Source: an uncultured Pseudomonadota bacterium
GTDB lineage: Bacteria; Pseudomonadota; Gammaproteobacteria; Burkholderiales; Rhodocyclaceae
Direction: 5' to 3'
Assembly: GCA_946479855.1 (NCBI GenBank)
Contig: CAMLHL010000003.1
Span: 16,763 to 80,762, forward strand
DNA length: 64,000 nt
Part shown: piece after piece, positions 56,002 through 64,000 of the stretch
How the letters are laid out: each line of letters opens with the position of its first letter
Position numbering within the stretch: the stretch's first letter is position 1
The notes under the pieces: generated by a model
What the model was told of the DNA's origin: nothing
Databases searched by the model: none
What the model saw: only the letters and a program-made list of their open reading frames with translations
Translations under genes and position numbers: made by a program

Positions 56002-56115
56002 AAAGTTCGCGTCAAATCAAAGAATCACCCGCAGCTTGTCAGGAATATCCGACATACAGCGGCACTCCCCGGGATGGATCATGCGCGAACTGATAAATCT
56101 ACTAGGGAGTGCCGC

Positions 56116-58053
56116 ATGGCCGAAGACACCAAATCGAAAACGCCGCTCGACAACGGGCGTCGCAAGTTCCTGAATACCGCCGGCATCGCCGGCATCGCCG
56201 GTGCCGGGGCTACTCTCGGCCTGGCCGGCTGCAACAAGGCTGATCAAGCATCGAGCACAGCCCTTCAGGGAGCCACCAAAACTGCCGCAACTTCGGCCCA
56301 CGGCAAGGGTGAGGTCGCTCCGGGCCAGCTGGACGACTACTACCTGATCTCCAGCGGCGGCCACTCCGGCGAAGCCCGCATCTTCGGCGTGCCGTCGGGC
56401 CGCACGCTGAAGCGCATCCCGATCTTCAACATCGACCCGATGTCGGGCTGGGGCATCACCAACGAGTCGAAGAAGATCATGGGCACCAAGGCCGACGGCA
56501 GCATCAAGTATCGCACCGGCGACACCCACCACATTCACGGCTCGTACACCGACGGCACCTACGACGGCAAGTGGTTCTGGGTCAACGACAAGATCAACAA
56601 CCGCCTGGCCCGCATCCGCGGCGACTACCTGGAATGCGACAAGATCACCGAGATCCCGAACGTCCAGGGCTTCCACGGCATTTTCCCGGACAAGCGCGAC
56701 CCGGTCGATGCCAGCATCAACCACACGACCCGCGTCTTCTGCGGCGCCGAGTTCCACGTGCCGCTGCCCAATACGCCGAAGGACTGGCAGAATCCGACCG
56801 GTTACGGCTGCCTGCTGACCTGCGTCGACTCCGAAACCATGGAAGTCCGCTGGCAGGTCAAGATCGACGGCAACATGGACCTCTGCGCCACGTCCTATGA
56901 CGGCAAGCTGGCCGCGCTGAACTGCTACAACATCGAAAACGGCCTGGTCTTCTCCGACATGATGTCGGCCGAGAAGGATGCCTGCATCTTCTTCAATGTC
57001 GAACGCATCGAGGCCGCGGTGAAGGCCGGCAAGACCTTCACCATCGGCACTTCCAAAGTGCCCGTGGTCGATGGCACGAAGGCCGCCAATCCCGATCCCA
57101 AGACCTCGCTGACCTGCTACGTGCCGGTTCCCAAGAATCCGCACGGCGTGAATATCTCCCCGGATGGCAAGTACTACGTCTGTTCCGGCAAGCTTTCCCC
57201 GACCGCCACAGTGATCGAACACGCCCTGGTGCTGAAATGGTTCGACGGCGAGATCAAGGATCCTCAGGACTGCGTCGTCGCCGAACCTGAAATCGGTCTT
57301 GGCCCCCTGCACTCCGGCTTCGACGGCAAGGGCAACGTTTTCACCACCCTCTTCCTCGACAGCCAGATCGTCAAATGGAACGTGGCAGCCGCCATCGCCC
57401 AGTACAAGGGCGACAAGCAGGCCAAGGTGGTGCTCGACCGCATCGACGTCCACTACCAGCCAGGACACGGCTACACCTCAATGGGTGAAACCAAGGAAGC
57501 CGACGGCAAGTACTACAACTCCGGCAACAAGTTCTCCAAGGACCGCTTCCTGCCGGTCGGCCCGGTGCACGTTGAGACTGAGCAGCTGATCGACATTACC
57601 GGCGACAAGATGGAGCTGTTGCACGATCACACCGCCCACCCCGAACCGCACGACGCTATCATGGTTCGTCGCGACATCATCAAGACCAAGCAGATCTACA
57701 CCCTTGAAGATTCACCGATTCACGTCAAGGGCTTCGAGGACACCGGGGTCAAGCGTAACGGCAACAAGGTCACGGTCCGCATCATGTCCGTGGCGCCGAC
57801 CTTCACGCCGTCCGAGTTCGTGATCAAGAAGGGCGACGAAGTCACCGTCATCCTGACCAACCACGACAAGGTGGAAGACCTGCACCACGGCTTCGCCATC
57901 GAAGGTCACGACATTTGCATGATCGTCGGTCCGCAGGAAACCAAGTCGGTGACCTTCAAGGTCGAACGGCCTGGCGTGTTCTGGTACTACTGCACCCATT
58001 TCTGCCATGCCCTGCACCTTGAAATGCGCGGTCGCATGATTGTCGAGGCCTGA
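56116..58053 (+). CDS. nosZ: Nitrous oxide reductase, clade I (Tat-exported)
   Basis: 645-residue periplasmic copper enzyme that reduces N2O to N2. The twin-arginine signal is NGRRKFLNTAG (Arg15-Arg16), placing it in clade I. The CuZ site begins with DTHHIHG (residues 136-141), and the C-terminal CuA cupredoxin has Cys626, Cys630, His634 and Met637 in YCTHFCHALHLEM. GGGAG precedes the ATG. It heads nosZRDFYL. The upstream ATG at 56074 is less likely because the Tat signal is complete without it. Confidence 0.98.
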   Translation: MAEDTKSKTPLDNGRRKFLNTAGIAGIAGAGATLGLAGCNKADQASSTALQGATKTAATSAHGKGEVAPGQLDDYYLISSGGHSGEARIFGVPSGRTLKRIPIFNIDPMSGWGITNESKKIMGTKADGSIKYRTGDTHHIHGSYTDGTYDGKWFWVNDKINNRLARIRGDYLECDKITEIPNVQGFHGIFPDKRDPVDASINHTTRVFCGAEFHVPLPNTPKDWQNPTGYGCLLTCVDSETMEVRWQVKIDGNMDLCATSYDGKLAALNCYNIENGLVFSDMMSAEKDACIFFNVERIEAAVKAGKTFTIGTSKVPVVDGTKAANPDPKTSLTCYVPVPKNPHGVNISPDGKYYVCSGKLSPTATVIEHALVLKWFDGEIKDPQDCVVAEPEIGLGPLHSGFDGKGNVFTTLFLDSQIVKWNVAAAIAQYKGDKQAKVVLDRIDVHYQPGHGYTSMGETKEADGKYYNSGNKFSKDRFLPVGPVHVETEQLIDITGDKMELLHDHTAHPEPHDAIMVRRDIIKTKQIYTLEDSPIHVKGFEDTGVKRNGNKVTVRIMSVAPTFTPSEFVIKKGDEVTVILTNHDKVEDLHHGFAIEGHDICMIVGPQETKSVTFKVERPGVFWYYCTHFCHALHLEMRGRMIVEA

Positions 58054-58126
58054 TCGGCTATCGTTTCTCCCCGAGGGGAGCGGCGGGTTCCTCCCACCCG
58101 TTGTTCCCCTCATCTTTTGCCGAATC

Positions 58127-60280
58127 ATGAAATTGCCTCGTCTCCCAGTTAATCTCCTAGCACTATTCTTCACCCTTTGGTGGTCCGCTCTCAGCTACGC
58201 CGGTTCCTACGATGCGCCGCTGCCACCGCAGTTATACAGCGATGCTGATCTTTGTGCCTATGCCCCCTGCCGGGAAGTGATACCCGGCGCCGAAACGTTT
58301 TCCTTACGCAAGGGACGACCCAGCTACGTCGAGGCTTATCGCGGTAGCGGCGCACAGCGCCAGCTGGTCGGCTACGTCTTCCTGTCCACCGATATCGTCG
58401 ATATCCCGGCCTATTCCGGCAAACCGGTGGTGACGCTGATTGGCATGTATCCGCAGGGCATCATCAGTGGCGTGCGCATCCTGAAGCATAGCGAACCAAT
58501 TCTGCTGGTCGGCATCCCGGAGGGCGAGCTGACCAAATTCATCGCCCAGTACGTTGGCAAATTCGCCGGCGCCAAGGTGGAAATCGGCAAATCGGCTGTG
58601 GGCGAAGACCACATCGGCCTGAATGCGATCAGCGGCGCTACGGTGACCGTCATCGCCGAGAACCAGGTAGTCATGCGCAGTGCCTACGCCATCGCCAAAC
58701 AGGTCGGCATCGTCAAGGCGGTGCCCCGGCCACCGGCCCGCTTCACCGCCCAGGCCGGCCCCGTCGACTGGAAAACCCTGGTCGATGAAGGTAGCGTCCA
58801 GCACCTGACCGTGCAGCCGGACGAGCTCGGCATCGCCTCCCACGGTCAACCCTACATCGACCTCTATTTCGGCTACCTGAATGCCCCCGCAGTTGGCCGC
58901 AGCATTCTCGGCGAAGCAGCCTGGAAACGCCTGATGGCCGACCTGAAGCCGGACGAGCATGCCATCTTCATCATCGCCAACGGCACCGCGTCGTTCAAGG
59001 GATCCGGATTCGTGCGCGGCGGCATCTACGACCGCATCCAGGTCGCGCAGGAGCTGGACAGCCACACTTTCCGCGACACCGATTACCAGAATCTCTACAG
59101 TGTCGCCGCCGCCGGCGCGCCGTCTTACAAGGAATCGGGAATCTTCATCCTGCGCGGCGGCGGTTTCAGTGCCGCCTATCCCTGGAGCCTGGTCTTCCTG
59201 GCCAACAAGGTTGACCGCGAAACTGGCAGCAAGACCTTTGCCAATTTCGAGCGCGAATACTGGCTGCCCGACCATTATCTGGAAGGCGGCCGGCCGACCG
59301 TGATGCGCCCCGATCCGACCTGGTTGCAGGTATGGCGCAGCAAGAAGCTGGAAATCGCCCTCTTTGCGTTGCTGCTGGCCAGCACCATCGGTGTGTACGC
59401 CCTGCGCGACCGGCTGGTGCGCCGCGCCACTCGCAAGGACAAGCGCTGGGTCAATATTCCCAAGTACCTGGCTTGGACCGCCACTATTGGTTTCGTCGGT
59501 TTCTACGGCATGGCCCAGCCGAGCATCACCCATGTCATGACCTGGCTGCACTCGCTGGTTTACCAATGGCGCTGGGAACTGTTCCTGTCCGACCCGTTGA
59601 TCTTCATCTTCTGGTGGTTCATCGCCGCCGTGCTGTTCATCTGGGGCCGCGGCCTGTTCTGCGGCTGGCTATGTCCCTACGGCTCGCTGTCCGAACTGTC
59701 GTTCAAGATCGCCGGCCGGCTCGGCCTGAAGCGCTTCCAGTTCCACCTGCCGATGGTCTGGCACAACCGCTTGCGTTGGGTTAAGTACGGCATCTTCGCA
59801 TTGCTGATCGGCATTTCGTTCTACGACATCGGTCTCGCCGAGAAAATGGCGGAAGTCGAACCGTTCAAGTCGACCTTCCTGGTCGGCGGTGTCTGGCATC
59901 GCGCCTGGCCTTTCGTTACTTACTGGGCCGTGCTGTTCGTCGGCGGCCTGTTCATCGAACGGCCATTCTGCAAGTATATCTGTCCGCTGGGCGCCGGCCT
60001 GGCCATTCCGACCACCTTCCGTTTCATCAAGCTGAAGCGCAAGGACGAATGCACGACCTGCCACGCCTGCCAGAAGGGCTGCGGTTCGCTGGCCATCGAC
60101 GACGCCGGCCGCATCGACCAGCGCGAATGCCTGCTCTGCCTGGAATGCCAGATCCTCTACTACGACGACCACACTTGCCCGCCGCTGTCGCAGGAGCGCC
60201 GCCGACGGACCAAGGCGGGGATCGAACTGACGCCGATCGGCGACGACGGCTACTACATTCCGATCAAGGCTGTGCGTTGA
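58127..60280 (+). CDS. nosR: NosR, membrane flavo-iron-sulfur protein for N2O reductase
   Basis: 717-residue polytopic protein needed for nosZ expression and for electron flow to it. It has a signal peptide and a periplasmic FMN-binding domain with covalent FMN expected on Thr172 in ISGATVTV. Several membrane helices follow, then two CxxxCP motifs (CGWLCPYG, CKYICPLG) and a C-terminal ferredoxin domain (CTTCHACQKGCG, CLLCLECQ). It follows nosZ by 73 bases. Confidence 0.96.
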   Translation: MKLPRLPVNLLALFFTLWWSALSYAGSYDAPLPPQLYSDADLCAYAPCREVIPGAETFSLRKGRPSYVEAYRGSGAQRQLVGYVFLSTDIVDIPAYSGKPVVTLIGMYPQGIISGVRILKHSEPILLVGIPEGELTKFIAQYVGKFAGAKVEIGKSAVGEDHIGLNAISGATVTVIAENQVVMRSAYAIAKQVGIVKAVPRPPARFTAQAGPVDWKTLVDEGSVQHLTVQPDELGIASHGQPYIDLYFGYLNAPAVGRSILGEAAWKRLMADLKPDEHAIFIIANGTASFKGSGFVRGGIYDRIQVAQELDSHTFRDTDYQNLYSVAAAGAPSYKESGIFILRGGGFSAAYPWSLVFLANKVDRETGSKTFANFEREYWLPDHYLEGGRPTVMRPDPTWLQVWRSKKLEIALFALLLASTIGVYALRDRLVRRATRKDKRWVNIPKYLAWTATIGFVGFYGMAQPSITHVMTWLHSLVYQWRWELFLSDPLIFIFWWFIAAVLFIWGRGLFCGWLCPYGSLSELSFKIAGRLGLKRFQFHLPMVWHNRLRWVKYGIFALLIGISFYDIGLAEKMAEVEPFKSTFLVGGVWHRAWPFVTYWAVLFVGGLFIERPFCKYICPLGAGLAIPTTFRFIKLKRKDECTTCHACQKGCGSLAIDDAGRIDQRECLLCLECQILYYDDHTCPPLSQERRRRTKAGIELTPIGDDGYYIPIKAVR

Positions 60281-60293
60281 AATTCTTCCGCTC

Positions 60294-61547
60294 ATGAAGA
60301 TTTTTCTCTCCGTGCTGCTTTTTCTCCTCGGCGGGCCGCTCTCGGCCGCCGAGTGGCAGGTTGAGCCCGGCCAATCGATTGCCGCGGCAGTGCAGGCGGC
60401 GAAGGCCGGCGACACGGTGCGCGTCCGGCGCGGTTATTACGAAGAGCATCTGGTCATCGACAAGCCCTTGCGTCTGCTCGGGGAGGATCGTCCGACCCTG
60501 AGCGGCGGCGAACGCGGCGACGTCATCCGGGTCAAATCGGTCGACGTGCTGATCGAAGGCTTCATCATCCGCGACAGCGGCGCCGACCTTCTGGCCCAGA
60601 ATGCCGGCATCTACGTCGAGCCGGGGTCACACCGCGTCGCCGTGCGCAACAACGCGCTGGTCTACAACCTGTTCGGCATCTGGCTCGAAAAGTTGCAGGA
60701 TCCCGAAGTCAGCAACAACCTGATCACCGGCAAGCGCGATTTCCCGTCGGTCAAGCGCGGCAACGGTATCCAGCTCTACAACACGACCGGTGCCCGCATC
60801 ATCGGCAACCACATCAGCTTCGCCCGCGACGGCATCTACGTCGATGTCTCGCATCACGCGGTCTTTCGCGGCAACCGCATGCATCACCTGCGCTATGGCA
60901 GCCACTACATGAATTCCAACGACAATCTCTGGGAAGACAACGAGAGCTACCTCAATCGCGGCGGCCTGGCGCTGATGGAAGTCCGCCGCCAGACGGTGCG
61001 TAACAATCGGGCCTGGGGCAATATCGACCACGGCATCATGTTGCGCACCATCCAGGATTCGGTGATCGAAAACAACGTGGTCGCCGGCAACGGCCGCGGC
61101 TTCTTCATCTACGACGCCGAATACAACGTGCTGAAAGGCAACCGGGTGATCGGCAACCGGGTCGGCGCCCACGTCTGGGCTGGCTCGATCCACAACGACG
61201 TCGACGGTAACGACTTTATCCAGAACCGCGAGCAGGTGCGCTATGTCGCGACCCGCGACGAACTCTGGGGCCAGAAAAAAGGCAATTACTGGAGCAACTA
61301 CGCGGGCTGGGACGCCAACGGCGACGGCATCGGCGACGTGCCCTACGAGGCCAACGACATGGTCGACCGGCTGACCTGGAAATACCCGCTGGTCAAGCTG
61401 TTGCTGAACAGCCCGGCGGTACACAGCCTGCGCCTGATCGCCCGCCAGTTTCCGCTGCTGCGCAGCCCGAGCATCGTCGACCAGCAGCCGCGGATGCAAC
61501 CTTTGAACCCTGACTGGAGCCAGTGGATTGACCGACAAGCTCATTGA
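60294..61547 (+). CDS. nosD: NosD, periplasmic copper-site maturation protein
   Basis: 417-residue exported protein with a signal peptide (MKIFLSVLLFLLGGPLSA) and a right-handed beta-helix made of parallel repeats (IRDSGADLLAQNAGIYVE, GIMLRTIQDSVIENNVV). NosD works with the NosFY transporter in assembling the CuZ cluster. Gene order and length are typical. It overlaps nosF by 20 bases. Confidence 0.95.
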   Translation: MKIFLSVLLFLLGGPLSAAEWQVEPGQSIAAAVQAAKAGDTVRVRRGYYEEHLVIDKPLRLLGEDRPTLSGGERGDVIRVKSVDVLIEGFIIRDSGADLLAQNAGIYVEPGSHRVAVRNNALVYNLFGIWLEKLQDPEVSNNLITGKRDFPSVKRGNGIQLYNTTGARIIGNHISFARDGIYVDVSHHAVFRGNRMHHLRYGSHYMNSNDNLWEDNESYLNRGGLALMEVRRQTVRNNRAWGNIDHGIMLRTIQDSVIENNVVAGNGRGFFIYDAEYNVLKGNRVIGNRVGAHVWAGSIHNDVDGNDFIQNREQVRYVATRDELWGQKKGNYWSNYAGWDANGDGIGDVPYEANDMVDRLTWKYPLVKLLLNSPAVHSLRLIARQFPLLRSPSIVDQQPRMQPLNPDWSQWIDRQAH

Positions 61548-62445
61548 AATCCGCGGCGTGCATAAACGCTACGGCGCGGTCGACGCCGTCAATGGTGTCG
61601 ACCTGACCGTCGGCGCCGGCGAACTGTTTGGCCTGATCGGCCATAACGGCGCCGGCAAGACGACGCTGTTCAAGATGATGCTCGGCCTCTTGCCGGCCAG
61701 CGCCGGGGAAATCCGCATCGGGGGCCAGGCGGTGCGCGGCGCCGCCTTCCGCGAAGTGCGCCGCAGCATCGGCTACCTGCCGGAGAGCCTGGCGCTCTAC
61801 GACAACCTGAGCGGCCTCGAGACCCTGCACTTTTTTGCCCGTCTGAAAGGGGTCGACCGTAGCACTTGCCCCGCCTTGCTTGAGCGGGTCGGGCTCGCCG
61901 GCGCCGCCGGCCAGCGCGTCCGCAACTACTCGAAGGGCATGCGCCAGCGCCTCGGTTTCGCCCAGGCGCTGCTTGGCTCGCCGCGCCTCTTGTTCCTCGA
62001 CGAGCCGACCAACGGCCTCGACCCGCAGGGCATCCTCGAGTTCTATCGCATCCTCGCCGAGTTACGACAAGGTGGCGTCACCGTTGTGCTGACCTCGCAC
62101 ATCCTGGCCGAAATCCAGCAACGGGTGGATCGCCTGGCCTTGATGCGCAATGGCCGCATCCAGGCGCTGGGTACGGTCCAGGCGCTGCGCCACGGGCAGG
62201 ACCTGCCGTTGACGCTGCGCGTCAGCTATCGTCCCGGCGATGAAAGCCTGCTGCGGCAGACGCTTGCCGCTCTGGGCATCGCCAAGGCCGAGACAAGCGC
62301 CGGTGTCGCCCGCTTCGCCTGCCCGCGGCAAGCAAAAATGGCGGTCCTGGCGGCGTTGACCGCAGCCGGGCCGACCATTCGCGATATCGACGTCCATGAA
62401 CCCTCCCTCGAAGATGTTTTCCTGGGTTACGCGGAGGAAGCGTGA
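61528..62445 (+). CDS. nosF: NosF, ABC transporter ATP-binding protein
   Basis: 305-residue ATPase. Walker A is GHNGAGKTT, the signature is YSKGMRQRLG, and Walker B is LLFLDEPTNGLDPQG. It powers the NosDFY complex that serves CuZ assembly. The frame starts with TTG at 61528, with GGAG upstream, overlapping the nosD end. Two copies of the dispersed element lie in the gene, at non-catalytic positions. Confidence 0.95.
   Translation: MTDKLIEIRGVHKRYGAVDAVNGVDLTVGAGELFGLIGHNGAGKTTLFKMMLGLLPASAGEIRIGGQAVRGAAFREVRRSIGYLPESLALYDNLSGLETLHFFARLKGVDRSTCPALLERVGLAGAAGQRVRNYSKGMRQRLGFAQALLGSPRLLFLDEPTNGLDPQGILEFYRILAELRQGGVTVVLTSHILAEIQQRVDRLALMRNGRIQALGTVQALRHGQDLPLTLRVSYRPGDESLLRQTLAALGIAKAETSAGVARFACPRQAKMAVLAALTAAGPTIRDIDVHEPSLEDVFLGYAEEA
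61831..61863 (+). repeat. Dispersed GTYGACCGYAGC element in nosF, copy 1
   Basis: Exact core GTCGACCGTAGC (61852-61863), with T6 15 bases upstream. Its spacer and flank resemble the imuA copy (GTAGCACT after the core). Confidence 0.8.
62334..62366 (+). repeat. Dispersed GTYGACCGYAGC element in nosF, copy 2
   Basis: Exact core GTTGACCGCAGC (62355-62366), with A5 16 bases upstream at 62334-62338. Confidence 0.72.
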
Positions 62446-63266
62446 TGAGCGGCATTGAGTTCGGTCAGATCGGCGTCATCGCCGGCAAAGAGTTCCGCGA
62501 TCGCCTGCGCAACCGCTGGGTACTCGCCGTCGCCACCGTATTCACGGTCTTCGCGCTGGTCATCGCCTATTTCGGTGCCGCCCAGCAAGGCTCCGTCGGC
62601 TGGCGCAACATCGACGTCACCATCGCCAGCCTGGTCAGCCTGGTCATTTACCTGGTGCCGCTGATCGCGCTGATCCTCGGCTACGACGCCATCGTCGCCG
62701 AGCGCGAACGCGGCTCGCTCGACCTGCTGCTGTCGATGCCGATCACCCGCTTCGAAGTGCTGCTCGGGAAGTTCACCGGCCTGGCCGGGGCGCTGGGCGT
62801 CGCCACCGTCGCCGGCTTCGGACTGGCCGGACTGCTGCTCTTCTACCAGTTGGGCAGCGCCGCGCTGTTCCATTACGGCGGCTTCGTCCTCAGCGCCTTC
62901 CTGTTGAGTCTGTGCTTCCTCAGCCTGGCCGTCATGGTCTCGGTGCTGAGCGCCGACCGCATGCGGGCGAGCGGCATCGCCATCGCCCTGTGGTTCTTCT
63001 ACGTCCTGGTCTACGACCTGCTGCTGCTCGGCCTGCTGGTGATCAGCGAAGGCAAGCTGAACCTGAATTTCTTTCCGGTCCTGCTCATGCTCAACCCGGC
63101 GGACATTTTCCGCATCCTCAATATTTTCGGTTTCGAGGACGTCCAGCGCCTTTACGGTCTGGCCACGGTCTTCCCGGAAACCCTGGCCGATCCGTGGCTG
63201 CTCGGCAGTGCCATGGTGTTCTGGATCATTGCGCCACTCGGGGTGGCGGTTTGGAGATTCAAATGA
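62445..63266 (+). CDS. nosY: NosY, ABC transporter permease
   Basis: 273-residue membrane protein with about six helices (VLAVATVFTVFALVIAYFG, VSLVIYLVPLIALILGYDAIV and others). It is the permease partner of NosF. The ATG at 62445 overlaps the nosF stop by one base, and its 3' end overlaps nosL, so the three are translated in series. Confidence 0.94.
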   Translation: MSGIEFGQIGVIAGKEFRDRLRNRWVLAVATVFTVFALVIAYFGAAQQGSVGWRNIDVTIASLVSLVIYLVPLIALILGYDAIVAERERGSLDLLLSMPITRFEVLLGKFTGLAGALGVATVAGFGLAGLLLFYQLGSAALFHYGGFVLSAFLLSLCFLSLAVMVSVLSADRMRASGIAIALWFFYVLVYDLLLLGLLVISEGKLNLNFFPVLLMLNPADIFRILNIFGFEDVQRLYGLATVFPETLADPWLLGSAMVFWIIAPLGVAVWRFK

Positions 63267-63793
63267 TGTTATTCAATTCAACAAAGCAAGCCGGCACCCG
63301 GTTGCTGCCCATCCTGCTCGCCGCCCTGCTGCTCGGTGCCTGCAACGAACAGTCGACGCCGACACTGCCCCGGGAAATCGCCGCCGACACCACCTGCGCG
63401 CTGGACGGCATGGTGCTGCTCGATTTTCCCGGCCCCAAGGCGCAGATTCATTACGACCACGGGGAACCGGATTTCTTCTGCGACACTCGGGAAATGTTCT
63501 CCATCTTCCTGCGCCCGGAGCAGAAGAAGCGCATCACTGCGATCTACACCCAAGACATGGGCAAGGCAGACTGGAATCGCCCGGAAGGCCAGTGGATCGA
63601 TGCAAAAACTGCCTTTTATGTGATCGGCAGTCCACGGCGCGGCTCGATGGGGGCAACCGTCCCCTCCTTTGCGCACGAAGCGGACGCCCGCAAGTTTGCC
63701 GAACAGTATGGCGGCAAGGTTCTGCCTTTTGCCCAAGTCACCATCGACATGGTCGACCTGAGCGGCGGCGCCAGCCATGACGAAAGAATGTAG
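63263..63793 (+). CDS. nosL: NosL, copper-binding lipoprotein
   Basis: 176-residue outer- or inner-membrane lipoprotein with lipobox LLLGAC (Cys27). It delivers copper(I) to NosZ. Conserved TTCALDGMVLLDFPGP and FFCDTREMF carry the Cys and Met residues expected to bind copper. The ATG overlaps the nosY stop (ATGATG). Confidence 0.94.
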   Translation: MMLFNSTKQAGTRLLPILLAALLLGACNEQSTPTLPREIAADTTCALDGMVLLDFPGPKAQIHYDHGEPDFFCDTREMFSIFLRPEQKKRITAIYTQDMGKADWNRPEGQWIDAKTAFYVIGSPRRGSMGATVPSFAHEADARKFAEQYGGKVLPFAQVTIDMVDLSGGASHDERM

Positions 63794-63882
63794 GTCACTG
63801 CCGCTCAGGACAGTCCCTTCAAACCTCGAGCCCGGCTCGATCAGTCGTATTTCCCCCTCAACTCAACGAAATGGAGTGAATC

Positions 63883-64000
63883 ATGAAAATCATCAATGCA
63901 GCCCTGCTTGCCGCCACCCTGGCAACCGTCGGCCACGCCTACGCCGCTGACGAATTGCCGCTGGCCAAGGCCAAGAACTGCCTGTCCTGCCACTCGGTGG
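63883..64000 (+). CDS. Cytochrome c, truncated at the window edge
   Basis: The first 39 codons are visible. A signal peptide (MKIINAALLAATLATVGHAYA) and a haem-binding CLSCH (Cys33, Cys36, His37) show an exported c-type cytochrome with the c551/c552-like DELPLAKAKNCLSCHSV start. GGAG precedes the ATG. It lies 89 bases after nosL and could donate electrons to NosZ, but the gene is cut by the window end. Confidence 0.88.
   Translation, partial: MKIINAALLAATLATVGHAYAADELPLAKAKNCLSCHSV

Noticed and set aside
58630..58650. GCTACGGTGACCG in nosR as an element copy
   Set aside because: It encodes the conserved GATVTV flavin-binding motif and lacks the GTYGACC core.

Overview
The window is a GC-rich, gene-dense bacterial chromosome segment. 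It carries a Tat-type nitrous oxide reductase cluster, a lexA-imuA-imuB-dnaE2 SOS mutagenesis cassette, proteobacterial housekeeping genes (fabI, purL, ppiD, a Do-type protease, ETF-QO) and co-encoded class I and class III ribonucleotide reductases. This content fits a facultatively denitrifying betaproteobacterium, probably Rhodocyclales. That placement is inferred from gene families and not from a phylogeny. I see no rRNA, tRNA, CRISPR array, insertion sequence or integrase.

Layout: 1-613 is a low-GC stretch with a truncated gene at the left edge. 614-7340 (minus) is the lexA-imuA-imuB-hydrolase-dnaE2 block with a LexA box before lexA. 7441-14933 holds a soluble CZB chemoreceptor, a dGTPase with a thioesterase, ETF-QO, fabI, and a TSUP exporter with a divergent LysR regulator. 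14993-20007 holds ppiD, a MocR regulator with paired operator-like repeats, small genes around two LexA-like boxes, and a periplasmic rhodanese. 20301-29471 holds a macrodomain protein, a free-standing CZB protein, a ClpP-like protease, a membrane TIR protein, purL and small conserved genes. 29601-35078 holds envelope proteins (SPFH, DUF2892, TonB-like, outer-membrane barrel, YqaA-like, PsiF-like). 35089-42932 is a ribonucleotide reductase operon with two NrdR-like boxes and a cobalamin riboswitch. 42977-53819 holds an exonuclease/GIY-YIG fusion, a patatin, a large class A PBP, a Na,K-ATPase-like P-type ATPase and a Do-type protease. 54150-64000 holds a two-component system followed by nosZ-R-D-F-Y-L and a truncated cytochrome c gene.

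The most unusual signal is a dispersed ~31-bp element: an A/T tract, a 13-16 base gap, then GTYGACCGYAGC. Fourteen exact core matches and five degenerate ones occur here on both strands, inside genes and between them, where about 0.1 exact match is expected by chance. Its architecture (conserved core plus A/T tracts at helical spacing) resembles the DNA-uptake signal sequences of Pasteurellaceae and Neisseriaceae, but I do not recognise the sequence.

The second highlight is the ribonucleotide reductase operon. Class Ia nrdA and nrdB flank the class III genes, the glycyl-radical tail of NrdD is a separate 56-residue protein, and the whole is preceded by a B12 riboswitch and tandem NrdR-like sites.
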